Shown here piece by piece: positions 7,559 through 15,793 of a stretch of DNA of 64,000 nt (the stretch's first letter is position 1; each line of letters opens with the position of its first letter). The stretch lies in assembly GCA_023422835.1 (NCBI GenBank), contig JAFAGI010000012.1, positions 248,001-312,000 on the forward strand. The letters run 5' to 3'. A program made the translations under genes and the position numbers. The notes beneath the pieces were generated by a model that was given only the letters and a program-made list of their open reading frames with translations, made no database searches and was not told where the DNA came from. Source of the DNA: Bacteroidota bacterium. Its GTDB lineage: Bacteria > Bacteroidota > Bacteroidia > Chitinophagales > Chitinophagaceae.

Positions 7559-7689
7559 ATTTCGTAGCAGCTTAAATTGGAGAATCGGGGCTGTTTTCTA
7601 TTAGTTGTAAGCCTGCGGCGCCATGAACTGGAAATATCTAAATATTGTAATTGATAAATATAAAAATGAACATTCCCCTGTCAATGATA

Positions 7690-7968
7690 TCAAAGCCTCT
7701 TCAGCGAATAATTAAAAACAAAGCCATCGCCAAGTTCACCTGCTGCGTCTTCAAAAACGGCGATCACATCTGAAAAGGTTTCAAGCTGGCTCATGGTAAG
7801 GTTAATGAAATCAATTTTCACCGGCAGGCTTATATGGCCCGTTAATACATCCCAGAGCGCGTCGAGGTTGCTGCCAAAATGTTCAGGCAGCTTCAATTGC
7901 AGGGCAGCCGTTGTGTAAAAATCTTTTTCTGTGCCTATCCTGTCAAAATCAAAACTGATTGTTTCCAT
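7690..7968 (-). CDS. Barstar family ribonuclease inhibitor
   Basis: A 92-aa barstar homologue. The barnase-binding helix is NLDALWDVLTG, with D36 and D40 equivalent to barstar D35 and D39, which plug the barnase active site. The frame is open upstream to 8067, but that would read through the barnase gene; the ATG at 7968 gives the normal barstar N-terminus. It starts one base after the barnase stop codon, so the two are almost certainly co-transcribed and translationally coupled. It should neutralise any barnase in the cytoplasm. Confidence 0.93.
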   Translation of the reverse strand: METISFDFDRIGTEKDFYTTAALQLKLPEHFGSNLDALWDVLTGHISLPVKIDFINLTMSQLETFSDVIAVFEDAAGELGDGFVFNYSLKRL

Positions 7969-7969
7969 A

Positions 7970-8503
7970 TTATTGCTTGTCAAAAGTTTGGTAATGATCG
8001 TGTGTAACGTACACCAATCCATCGTTTGAAAATACCAGCCTGTCGGCATTGCGCCTGCCGCAATCATAGTTCAGGTCAGCTTCGTACCATACGCGTTCCC
8101 GTGATGAAGGCAATTTCCTTTGGCGGTTGGAAAATATATCGCCGCCAATGGCGCGCCCGGGCAATGCATCACAAAGATTGCCCTCTGCTGCTATCCACCC
8201 GAGGCTGCGCGCTTCCTGCTTGGTAATGTAGTAATCAGGCAGCCGCCCATTTTTCTTTACAAAAGGTACCACTACTGCTTCTGCGGTAAGCGCCGCAATA
8301 TCTTTCGATGTTGCTGTTTTATTACCGGCATCTACATTTCGGCTGTTAGGCTCTTTCTTCGGAAGCCCTGTATTCACGGTGGTTTCAGCATTACCTTCGG
8401 GCAGTAGCACACCAGTCATGCCTGCATCTTTTCTAAATACCAGCAAGGCAATGATCATCAGCAACAATGCAACAATGGTAAAGAATTTATAATCGCTTTT
8501 CAT
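7970..8503 (-). CDS. Barnase-type ribonuclease with N-terminal membrane anchor or signal
   Basis: Residues about 87-177 are barnase-like: LPDYYITKQEARSLGW, PGRAIGGDIFSNR, YEADLNY and DHYQTF. All catalytic positions are kept: E141, R151, R155 and H170 match barnase E73, R83, R87 and H102. The N-terminus is a basic stretch plus one hydrophobic helix (about 7-23), and a 60-residue linker follows. It is either a secretion signal or a membrane anchor; no lipobox is seen. Barstar follows directly. Likely a secreted or surface-tethered RNase toxin with its immunity protein, possibly used against competitors. Confidence 0.9.
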   Translation of the reverse strand: MKSDYKFFTIVALLLMIIALLVFRKDAGMTGVLLPEGNAETTVNTGLPKKEPNSRNVDAGNKTATSKDIAALTAEAVVVPFVKKNGRLPDYYITKQEARSLGWIAAEGNLCDALPGRAIGGDIFSNRQRKLPSSRERVWYEADLNYDCGRRNADRLVFSNDGLVYVTHDHYQTFDKQ

Positions 8504-8700
8504 CCGTTACGCTTTTAATTTCCAAGTATGGTTCCAATAGCTATCGGAAGAACTTCGCACATACGTGTCTGTACAACAATGCGGTAAAAATTTATAGCTT
8601 CGTTTCATCCTTATATTTTTTATTTTTTGATGGCTCCCTTAGTTAGTTCAATAAAGCAGTATAATCATCATTTCTTGTCTGCAAATAGTTATCCCATGCA

Positions 8701-9123
8701 TTATGACTTCCTGATAAAATATTCCAATGCAAGCTCATATCCCTGTAAGCCAAGCCCGGCAATGGTTCCGGCACATTTGGCAGATACATGAGATATCTTC
8801 CTGAAATCTTCACGCGCAGCTACATTGCTTATGTGCACTTCCACTACCGGTGTATTGATGGCAGCGATCGCATCGCCCAGGGCAACAGAAGTGTGGGTAT
8901 AGCCGCCGGGGTTTAGTATAATACCGTCAAACCCGAAGCCGCAGTTTTGTATTTCGTTGATAAGCTCGCCTTCCACATTGGATTGAAAATAAAAAAATTC
9001 TACATGCGGGAAATTGGATTTTAAGTTTGCAAGGTACTGCTCAAACGTAAGGCTGCCGTATATTTCGGGCTCCCTGGTTCCGAGCAGGTTTAGGTTCGGC
9101 CCGTTAATGATCGCTATTTTCAT
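8701..9123 (-). CDS. aroQ: Type II 3-dehydroquinate dehydratase
   Basis: Third step of the shikimate pathway, 3-dehydroquinate to 3-dehydroshikimate, in the cytoplasm. Family motifs are intact: INGPNLNLLGTREPEIYG at the N-terminus with the catalytic Tyr, NPGGYTHTSVAL, and VEVHISN with the catalytic His followed by AAREDFRK. The 140-aa length is normal for this dodecameric enzyme. The gene stands alone; a group of dispersed repeats begins just upstream of its start. Confidence 0.97.
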   Translation of the reverse strand: MKIAIINGPNLNLLGTREPEIYGSLTFEQYLANLKSNFPHVEFFYFQSNVEGELINEIQNCGFGFDGIILNPGGYTHTSVALGDAIAAINTPVVEVHISNVAAREDFRKISHVSAKCAGTIAGLGLQGYELALEYFIRKS

Positions 9124-9163
9124 GTGTGTATATTTAGTTCGCCGCTTTGCGGCTGTTTTTAAT

Positions 9164-9230
9164 GGTCACATGGAATAGCCTTTATTCATCCGGGGTTGGT
9201 ATGCACCTTTGCTTATGGCTATTTCATGTG
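9164..9230 (+). repeat. Dispersed intergenic repeat, copy A
   Basis: Begins GGTCACATGGAATAGCC, has a central GGGGTTGGTAT and ends GGCTATTTCATGTG, so the ends form an inverted AATAGCC/GGCTATT pair. It lies in the aroQ to GH3 intergenic region. The left flank GCCGCTTTGCGGCTGTTTTT is shared, in reverse orientation, with copy E. Confidence 0.7.
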
Positions 9231-9251
9231 TTAATATTTAATTTTTCTGTT

Positions 9252-9334
9252 TGTCACAGGAATAACCAAAACCTTAATCTTTATTATCATCCTCGGTTGG
9301 TATAGATTCCTAACCTTTATGGTTATTTCATGTG
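9252..9334 (+). repeat. Dispersed intergenic repeat, copy B
   Basis: TGTCACAGGAATAACC at the left, CGGTTGGTATAGATT in the middle and GGTTATTTCATGTG at the right. The terminal AATAACC/GGTTATT pair could form a hairpin. It shares order and spacing of motifs with copies A and C on either side. Confidence 0.7.
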
Positions 9335-9356
9335 TATATATTTATTTGTTTTTCAG

Positions 9357-9436
9357 TTGCCACACGGAATAACCATTTTTTTAGATTCTATACTTATTCC
9401 CGGTTGGCCTCGCAAAAGCGAGATGGTTATTTCATG
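9357..9436 (+). repeat. Dispersed intergenic repeat, copy C
   Basis: GTTGCCACACGGAATAACC at the left, CCCGGTTGGCC in the middle and GGTTATTTCATG at the right. Its left end matches the right end of copy D (read in reverse) nearly base for base. The rest of the 9124-9551 gap holds only AT-rich sequence. Confidence 0.7.
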
Positions 9437-9551
9437 CTTTAAAAACTATATTTTCAAAGTTACTATATCTCTCAAAGGAAATTGGTTATTTTTTATTTAA
9501 TTTGTGTGATGAATTTTCATTATTCTTATTGGCATAAATCTCTTATACAAC

Positions 9552-12464
9552 ATGCAAAAAATTATCTACCTTCTCATTTTGTCTATTGCACTGCAATTGA
9601 ATTTTTCTTTTGCACAGAAAAATGATGCTGCGAAAAAATGGGCAGACAGTGTGTACAAAACCCTTACCCCTGACCAGCGCATAGCACAGCTTATGGTAAT
9701 GCGAGAAAGCGGGCCCAATGGCATTTATGTAAAAGAAACCATTGATTTAATCAACAAATACAACATTGGCGCAATCTGTATGTTCCAGGGCGAACCCAAT
9801 GACCAGGCGATGGCTTTGAACGAATTTCAGCGCATTGCTAAAACACCGCTGATGGTGGCTATTGACGGTGAAATGGGCTTAGGTATGCGTATGAAGACGG
9901 TAAAAAAATTTCCTGACCAGCTCACCATGGGTGCTATGAACAATAAAGAGCTGGTATATGAAGTGGGTAAGGCAATGGCGGAACAGTGCAAGCGCATGGG
10001 CATCCACGTGGATTATGCACCAGTGATCGACATCAACAACAATGCGGCTAATCCTGTGATCGGCTACCGCTCTTTTGGCGAAAATAAATATAAAGTGGCT
10101 GAGTATGGCGTACAGATCATCAGGGGTATGGAAGACAACGGTGTGATGGCCTCTGCCAAACATTATCCCGGCCATGGGGATGTGGATGTAGACTCTCACC
10201 ATGACCTTCCAGTGATCAACAAATCTTTTAAACAACTGGATACGCTGGAATTATACCCTTTTAAAAAAGCTATCGAAGCCAATGTAGGCAGCATCATGAT
10301 TGGCCACCTGTCTATTCCTTCGCTGGACAGCCGCAAAAATGTGGCAAGCTCTATTTCCAAAAAAGTCGTTACTGACCTGCTGAAAAAACAAATGGGCTTC
10401 AAAGGCATTACTTTTACAGATGCACTGGAAATGAAGGGCGTGGCTAAATTTTACCCGCAGGGAGAAATCTCAGCAGAGTCGCTCATTGCAGGCAACGACA
10501 TGCTCTGCCTCCCCGGCGAAATAGGCAATTCGCTGGCAAAGATACACCAGGCTATCAGGCAGCGTAAACTTAAATGGGATGATCTTGAAAAAAGAATAAA
10601 AAAAGTATTGGAAGCAAAATATCATTACGGCGTGGCAGATTACCGCAATATAGATACCATCAACCTTACAGCCGATCTGAACAAAGATGTGGACCGCTTG
10701 CGCAAGGCTGTAGCAGAAGAAGCGATAACCGCTGTAAAGCTCGCCAATAAAAATCTGCTTTCCGTAAACAATAAGAAAATTGCGTATGTAGCTATGGGTA
10801 GCAATGCCAATAACACAATCGGCAACCTGCTGGCGGAAAACTTTGCCGCAGACGTGCACAATGTAGCTATGAATATTGATGGCAAAACCTATACTGACCT
10901 GTTGCTAAAGTTGTCAGACAATACATACGACCAGATCATCATTGGTTTTCACGATTATAAAAAATCTCCGGCCGGAAACTTTGGTATCAGCGCAAGTGTG
11001 ATCAGGCTGGCAGAAGATATCAGGAAAACAAACGCCAACACCTTACTGATGACGTTTGGCAACCCATATGCCATTAAAAACTTTTGTGAATGGGAGAATA
11101 TTATTTCCTGCTATGAAGACGATGAGATCTTCCAGAACACTGCCTACGAGCTGCTCTTAGGGAAAATAGGCACCAAAGGACAGTTGCCTGTTACAGTTTG
11201 CCCGGCGCTGCCCTATGGCACAGGAATTATGTACGCTGCCACTAACCCGCAGGGCGAAGTGTTACCTAAAGTAGTACCTGCAGCCGCTTACAACTTCTCT
11301 AAAGTAGATGCTATTGCCAATGATGGCATTGCTAAAGGCGCTTATCCCGGTTGTAATGTGATCGTAGCAAAAGACGGAAAGATCATCTACAACCAGGCTT
11401 ACGGCTATCTGGACGAAAACAAAGAGAAGCAGGTAACCCCGCTCACCATATATGACCTGGCTTCAGTTACGAAAATTTCCGCTACTACCGTCGCCATCAT
11501 GAAATTGTATGAAGAAGGCAAGGTAGGCTTGGATAAAACCTTGGGCGATTATTTACCCTGGGTAAAAAATTCTGATAAAAGCAATATCACCGTGCGAGAG
11601 CTGTTGCTGCACCAGGGCGGGCTTGTATCGTGGATACCTTTCTTCAGGGAAACGATTGACGAAAAAACAGGCGATCCCCTGAAAGAGTTGTACCGTAAGC
11701 ATTTCGGCAGGAAGCACCACATAAATGTTGCTAAAGATCTTTATCTGAAAGATTCGTACATCAATACCATGTACGACAAAATACTTAGCAGCAAATTAGG
11801 CGCGAAAAACAAGTATGTATATAGCGATAACGATTTTATTTTCCTTGGAAAAATAGTAGAAGCAGTATCAGGCATGAACCTCGATAAGTATGTAAAGGAG
11901 CATTTTTACTACCCGCTGGAAATGTTCTCTACTACTTTTAATCCGCTTGTAAACGGCAAACCCATTGATCTGATAGCGCCTACGGAAAAAGAAGAAAAAT
12001 TTCGCAAGCAAACTATCCGAGGCTACGTGCATGATCCCGGGGCTGCTATGTTCGGCGGCATCGCCGGCCACGCAGGCTTGTTCAGCAATGGCGAAGACCT
12101 GGCAAAACTGTACCTAATGTTGTTGAATGGCGGCAGCTGGAACGGCAGGCAGTTTTTCAAAAAAGAAACGATAGACCTGTTCACTTCGCATCAATCAAAC
12201 ATCAGTAGAAGAGGCCTTGGCTTTGATAAACCGGAGAGGATCAGGAAAGCAGGGGACAACTATCCTGCTTACCGCGCATCAGAGGCAACCTTCGGCCATA
12301 CAGGCTTCACAGGGACATGCGTATGGGCAGACCCCAAAGAAAACCTGCTGTTTATCTTCCTCTCAAACCGCGTACACCCTAACGGCCAGAATCCTTTACT
12401 GGGCAGGATGGATATCAGGGAGAATATATTCGATGCCATATACGAGGCCATTCGTAAACGTTAA
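9552..12464 (+). CDS. GH3 beta-N-acetylhexosaminidase fused to a serine beta-lactamase-like hydrolase
   Basis: A signal peptide (cleavage near FSFAQ, residue 21) precedes a glycoside hydrolase family 3 domain (about 30-370). This has the NagZ-type loop KHYPGHGDVDVDSHHDLP with its His/Asp pair and the nucleophile Asp in FTDALEM. A GH3 C-terminal-like segment follows (to about 560). The last 400 residues are a class C beta-lactamase/penicillin-binding domain with SVTK (SxxK), YSDN (YxN) and HTG. Such fusions occur in Bacteroidota and are thought to act on peptidoglycan fragments in the periplasm; whether the second domain cuts esters, peptides or lactams is unknown. batD and pth follow on the same strand. 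Confidence 0.92.
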   Translation: MQKIIYLLILSIALQLNFSFAQKNDAAKKWADSVYKTLTPDQRIAQLMVMRESGPNGIYVKETIDLINKYNIGAICMFQGEPNDQAMALNEFQRIAKTPLMVAIDGEMGLGMRMKTVKKFPDQLTMGAMNNKELVYEVGKAMAEQCKRMGIHVDYAPVIDINNNAANPVIGYRSFGENKYKVAEYGVQIIRGMEDNGVMASAKHYPGHGDVDVDSHHDLPVINKSFKQLDTLELYPFKKAIEANVGSIMIGHLSIPSLDSRKNVASSISKKVVTDLLKKQMGFKGITFTDALEMKGVAKFYPQGEISAESLIAGNDMLCLPGEIGNSLAKIHQAIRQRKLKWDDLEKRIKKVLEAKYHYGVADYRNIDTINLTADLNKDVDRLRKAVAEEAITAVKLANKNLLSVNNKKIAYVAMGSNANNTIGNLLAENFAADVHNVAMNIDGKTYTDLLLKLSDNTYDQIIIGFHDYKKSPAGNFGISASVIRLAEDIRKTNANTLLMTFGNPYAIKNFCEWENIISCYEDDEIFQNTAYELLLGKIGTKGQLPVTVCPALPYGTGIMYAATNPQGEVLPKVVPAAAYNFSKVDAIANDGIAKGAYPGCNVIVAKDGKIIYNQAYGYLDENKEKQVTPLTIYDLASVTKISATTVAIMKLYEEGKVGLDKTLGDYLPWVKNSDKSNITVRELLLHQGGLVSWIPFFRETIDEKTGDPLKELYRKHFGRKHHINVAKDLYLKDSYINTMYDKILSSKLGAKNKYVYSDNDFIFLGKIVEAVSGMNLDKYVKEHFYYPLEMFSTTFNPLVNGKPIDLIAPTEKEEKFRKQTIRGYVHDPGAAMFGGIAGHAGLFSNGEDLAKLYLMLLNGGSWNGRQFFKKETIDLFTSHQSNISRRGLGFDKPERIRKAGDNYPAYRASEATFGHTGFTGTCVWADPKENLLFIFLSNRVHPNGQNPLLGRMDIRENIFDAIYEAIRKR

Positions 12465-12549
12465 ACTTTTATCATTCGAAAATATTTAACCATAGCGATC
12501 AGGCGTTTTTTAACCATAGAAATTATTTTTGCTCTTACATTATTGAAAA

Positions 12550-14352
12550 ATGTTTAAGAAAATTTTCCTGTTCATATGTATAGCCTGTGCGGCAATTACA
12601 GCACAGGCGCAAATAAGTTTCAGGCTTTCAGTAGCAGAGAAAACCATTTCTTTACAGGATGAGTTGTTTGTCACTTACACACTTTCAGGCACCAGCCGTG
12701 ATGAGGGCATGCCTGTGCTCAACTTTGAAGACTGGGAAGTGTTATCAGGTCCGAATACTTCTTCCACGCAAACATGGATCAACGGCAACAAGAGCGCCAC
12801 AGTAGCATACAGCTTTGTGCTGGCCCCTAAACGCACAGGCAAGCTGACTGTACCTGCTGCGGAAATAGCTATTGACGGCAAAGTATACAGGAGCAACTAC
12901 ACAACCGTGACCGTTTCGGAAGGCAGTGCAAAAGGCAACCCTGCCCAGCCGCAGCAACAGCCCGCACAGCGCGGCGGTTCCATCTTTGATATTTTTGAAG
13001 ATTTTTTCAAAGACCCTTCACAGCCTTCCAGCCCGTCCATACGTCCTGGGCAGACACCACAGGAATTTATGAAGGAGCATAACTTTGTAAAAGTTACGCC
13101 CAGCAAATCCATCGCCTACCTGGGCGAACCGATACTGGTGACTTACGATTTTTATTCGGGCATTCGGCTGGCAGCCATTAACGTTACCAAGCAACCCTCA
13201 TTTAACAGTGCAGGTGTAGTAGAGATGACAGAAGAGAAAGAGCCTTTTAAAACTGTGCACAACGGCAAAGAATATGTAGTGTACCGCATACGTCAGGTAC
13301 AGCTTGTACCGCTTAAAACAGGCACCATCACTTTAGATGCGGCGGAAGTCACCACTGACATCATGGTCAATGATAATTATGGCTTAAGCGCTACCAAACA
13401 AACTGCTATTATAAAAAATGCACCGGTAAACATCACCATACAACCGTTGCCGCCGGCCAAACCGAAAGGATTTAACGGCAACATCGGCCAATTCACCATC
13501 ACTGCAAATGTAGAGCGGGCCACACTTCCGGCAGGTGAAAACAATTACCTCACGGTACAGATTACCGGGCAGGGAAATATTGAAGGCATAAAATTACCGG
13601 ATATTAAATTCCCGGATAACATACAACCATTTACACCTACAGATTCGCAAAGTGTGAACAAACAGATCTTTCCTATGGAAGGAACTAAGATTTTTAAAAT
13701 ACCCATTATCGGCAAAGCAGCAGGCACTGCTGTGATCCCTGCTATTGAATTTTATTTTTTTGATAATGAGGACAACAGCTATAAAACAATCAATACAGTT
13801 CCTATAACCGTTAATTTTACAGCTCCGCTGCAAAAAGGATCATATGAAAGGCCGTTAAACACTGATACTTCCAACAACAAATACCTCTGGATGCTCGGGA
13901 TGATGGCACTGGCAGCAATTGCTGTATTCATTCTCTTTGGCAGAAAGAAAAACACACAAAATGCTCCACCTTCAACCAAAGAAAATATCAAGCCGCTCAA
14001 CCCCAACAATTATAAAACGGTTGCGCAGCAAAATACAGCGCTACCGGAAATGAAAGATATAGACCTGGCAAAAAACATTGCTGTTTTAGAACAGGAAATA
14101 CAGGAAACAGGTTTTTATTCCAAGGCTAAGAAAATACTGGTAGTAAGCCTGCAACAGCGTTTGAGGAGTAATTCACCAACCGAATATTCGCTTATGGAAG
14201 AGCTGAAAGCAGCTCCTGTAAACCCGGTGCTGAAAAATGATTATGAAAATCTATTGAAAAAAATAAATAAGGGATTGTACCTGCCCATCGTAAACATAGA
14301 AGAAAGGAAACAGGTATTGGCAGCGTTGCGGTATCTTGTACAGAAAAGTTAA
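12550..14352 (+). CDS. BatD family protein
   Basis: A signal peptide (cleavage near AQAQ, about residue 20) is followed by a long beta-rich extracytoplasmic region starting ISFRLSVAEKTISL, the usual BatD opening. One transmembrane helix (about 443-460) precedes a cytoplasmic tail of about 140 residues. BatD belongs to Bacteroides aerotolerance (Bat) operons, which in other Bacteroidota contain batA, batB and batC; none is adjacent here, so the gene is separated from any partners. The 600-aa length is typical. Its stop is 10 bases before the pth start. Confidence 0.88.
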   Translation: MFKKIFLFICIACAAITAQAQISFRLSVAEKTISLQDELFVTYTLSGTSRDEGMPVLNFEDWEVLSGPNTSSTQTWINGNKSATVAYSFVLAPKRTGKLTVPAAEIAIDGKVYRSNYTTVTVSEGSAKGNPAQPQQQPAQRGGSIFDIFEDFFKDPSQPSSPSIRPGQTPQEFMKEHNFVKVTPSKSIAYLGEPILVTYDFYSGIRLAAINVTKQPSFNSAGVVEMTEEKEPFKTVHNGKEYVVYRIRQVQLVPLKTGTITLDAAEVTTDIMVNDNYGLSATKQTAIIKNAPVNITIQPLPPAKPKGFNGNIGQFTITANVERATLPAGENNYLTVQITGQGNIEGIKLPDIKFPDNIQPFTPTDSQSVNKQIFPMEGTKIFKIPIIGKAAGTAVIPAIEFYFFDNEDNSYKTINTVPITVNFTAPLQKGSYERPLNTDTSNNKYLWMLGMMALAAIAVFILFGRKKNTQNAPPSTKENIKPLNPNNYKTVAQQNTALPEMKDIDLAKNIAVLEQEIQETGFYSKAKKILVVSLQQRLRSNSPTEYSLMEELKAAPVNPVLKNDYENLLKKINKGLYLPIVNIEERKQVLAALRYLVQKS

Positions 14353-14362
14353 TGTAAAAAGT

Positions 14363-14956
14363 ATGTCTAAATTTTTGATAGTAGGCCTGGGAAATGTTGG
14401 CAGGGAGTATGAGCACACACGCCACAACATAGGCTTTGACGTGGTTTCAGCGTTTGTAACAAAGAACGGCGGGTTTTTCAAAACAGACAGGCTCGCAGAA
14501 GTAGCGGAGCTGAAATGGCGCGGAAAAGTATTTATCTGTATCAAACCTACTACCTATATGAACCTGAGCGGCAAGGCTTTTAAATACTGGATGGACAAAG
14601 AGAAAATACAACTTGAAAACACGCTCACGGTTGTCGATGATCTTGCCCTCCCCTTGTCAGCGCTGCGTTTGCGGCCATCGGGAAGCGATGCGGGCCATAA
14701 TGGTTTGCGCGACATACAATTCACTTTGAACACTACCGAATACCCAAAACTGCGCTTCGGCATTGGCAACAAATTTCCCAAAGGTATGCAGGTGGAGTTT
14801 GTGCTGGGCAAATGGTTCAAAGAAGATATACCACTTGTAAAACACAAAATAAATATAGCTGTTGAAATGATTGAAAGCTTTGCCCAGAACGGCATTGAGC
14901 GCACCATGAATATGTACAATAAAAAAGCCATTGAACTGCCGGGAGAACAATTGTGA
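14363..14956 (+). CDS. pth: Peptidyl-tRNA hydrolase
   Basis: Releases tRNA from prematurely terminated peptidyl-tRNA. The N-terminus FLIVGLGNVGREYEHTRHN holds the catalytic His, VDDLALPLSALRLR contains the conserved Asp, and SDAGHNGLRDI and YPKLRFGIG are the other family blocks. I chose the ATG at 14363 because the longer frame would overlap batD. Length 197 aa is normal. Purine-rich low-complexity sequence follows the gene. Confidence 0.96.
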   Translation: MSKFLIVGLGNVGREYEHTRHNIGFDVVSAFVTKNGGFFKTDRLAEVAELKWRGKVFICIKPTTYMNLSGKAFKYWMDKEKIQLENTLTVVDDLALPLSALRLRPSGSDAGHNGLRDIQFTLNTTEYPKLRFGIGNKFPKGMQVEFVLGKWFKEDIPLVKHKINIAVEMIESFAQNGIERTMNMYNKKAIELPGEQL

Positions 14957-15037
14957 TTGGTGAACTGTGAATGGTAAAAGTGAGAAGTGAGAGGTAAGAA
15001 GTTAAAAGTGCGGGCCGTAAACTTTCATATGAGGTGA

Positions 15038-15463
15038 ATGAGATTTCCTTTACTCGCACCTTGCGCGCAAAGTCATTATAGCCTGCTGGCAGCACAATCT
15101 GATCAACTAAAATCCTTAGGCGCCCATTGCATAAATAAATTTTTAAACATCATTATAAAAATAAAGGTCAACCGCGGCTATGCTTATTACAATGATAATC
15201 TTGTGGAGTACGGAATGCCCTTCATTGCTGTGTTTGACAAGAGTAATGGCAATCAAAAATACCTGGTTGAAACCGGCAGGAAAAAACAAATGATCAACAG
15301 CTATATGCTGAATAAAGACAGTGCTGAAATATTTCTGGTAATGGATAATAAGTTATCACGCTATTCTCTAAACGATGGCAAACTGATCAACGGACAGCCA
15401 TTCGATAGTCATAGCAGCTTATCGCTCTCAAACACGGCTTTAATAGCCCATCATTGCAGATAA
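15038..15463 (+). CDS. Uncharacterised ORF, possibly a decayed gene fragment
   Basis: I do not recognise this protein. Residues about 45-130 alternate short strands and turns (YNDNLVEYGMPFIAVFDKS, IFLVMDNKLSRYSLNDGKL) in a way that suggests one or two blades of a beta-propeller. The N-terminal 40 residues look non-coding. It has no signal peptide and no clear domain boundary, so it may be the remnant of a longer propeller protein. The 330 bases after it, up to the P-type ATPase, hold no gene or structure I can support. Confidence 0.3.
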   Translation: MRFPLLAPCAQSHYSLLAAQSDQLKSLGAHCINKFLNIIIKIKVNRGYAYYNDNLVEYGMPFIAVFDKSNGNQKYLVETGRKKQMINSYMLNKDSAEIFLVMDNKLSRYSLNDGKLINGQPFDSHSSLSLSNTALIAHHCR

Positions 15464-15793
15464 ATCGTAGCAGAGTGTAGTTGAAAAGCATGCGCTGCTT
15501 TGTGAATGGTAAATTAATATTTTTGATCTATAAGATCCTTCCAAATAATAGCGTCATACCAAAATTTCCATCACCTGCGATGTGAAGTAGAAGCAGTCTA
15601 ATTTTTATGCCATGCAAGGTGTTTCACATGAAAGATCAACTCATTTATTTTCATTATTTTTCACCATTACCTCAAAAAAATCTAAATGTGTAAGGATTGT
15701 ATATTTTCCTGTACTTGAGAAAGCCGGTATGAACCGATACTTTATTTTACAATTGTTGCAAGCTGTATTACATTTGATAATTATTATAGCAAG
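15464..15793. other. Intergenic gap, nothing recognised
   Basis: AT-rich sequence before the P-type ATPase. A short open frame starting at 15612 overlaps the ATPase start and has no coding signal. I see no tRNA, hairpin terminator or clear TAnnTTTG box. Confidence 0.5.
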
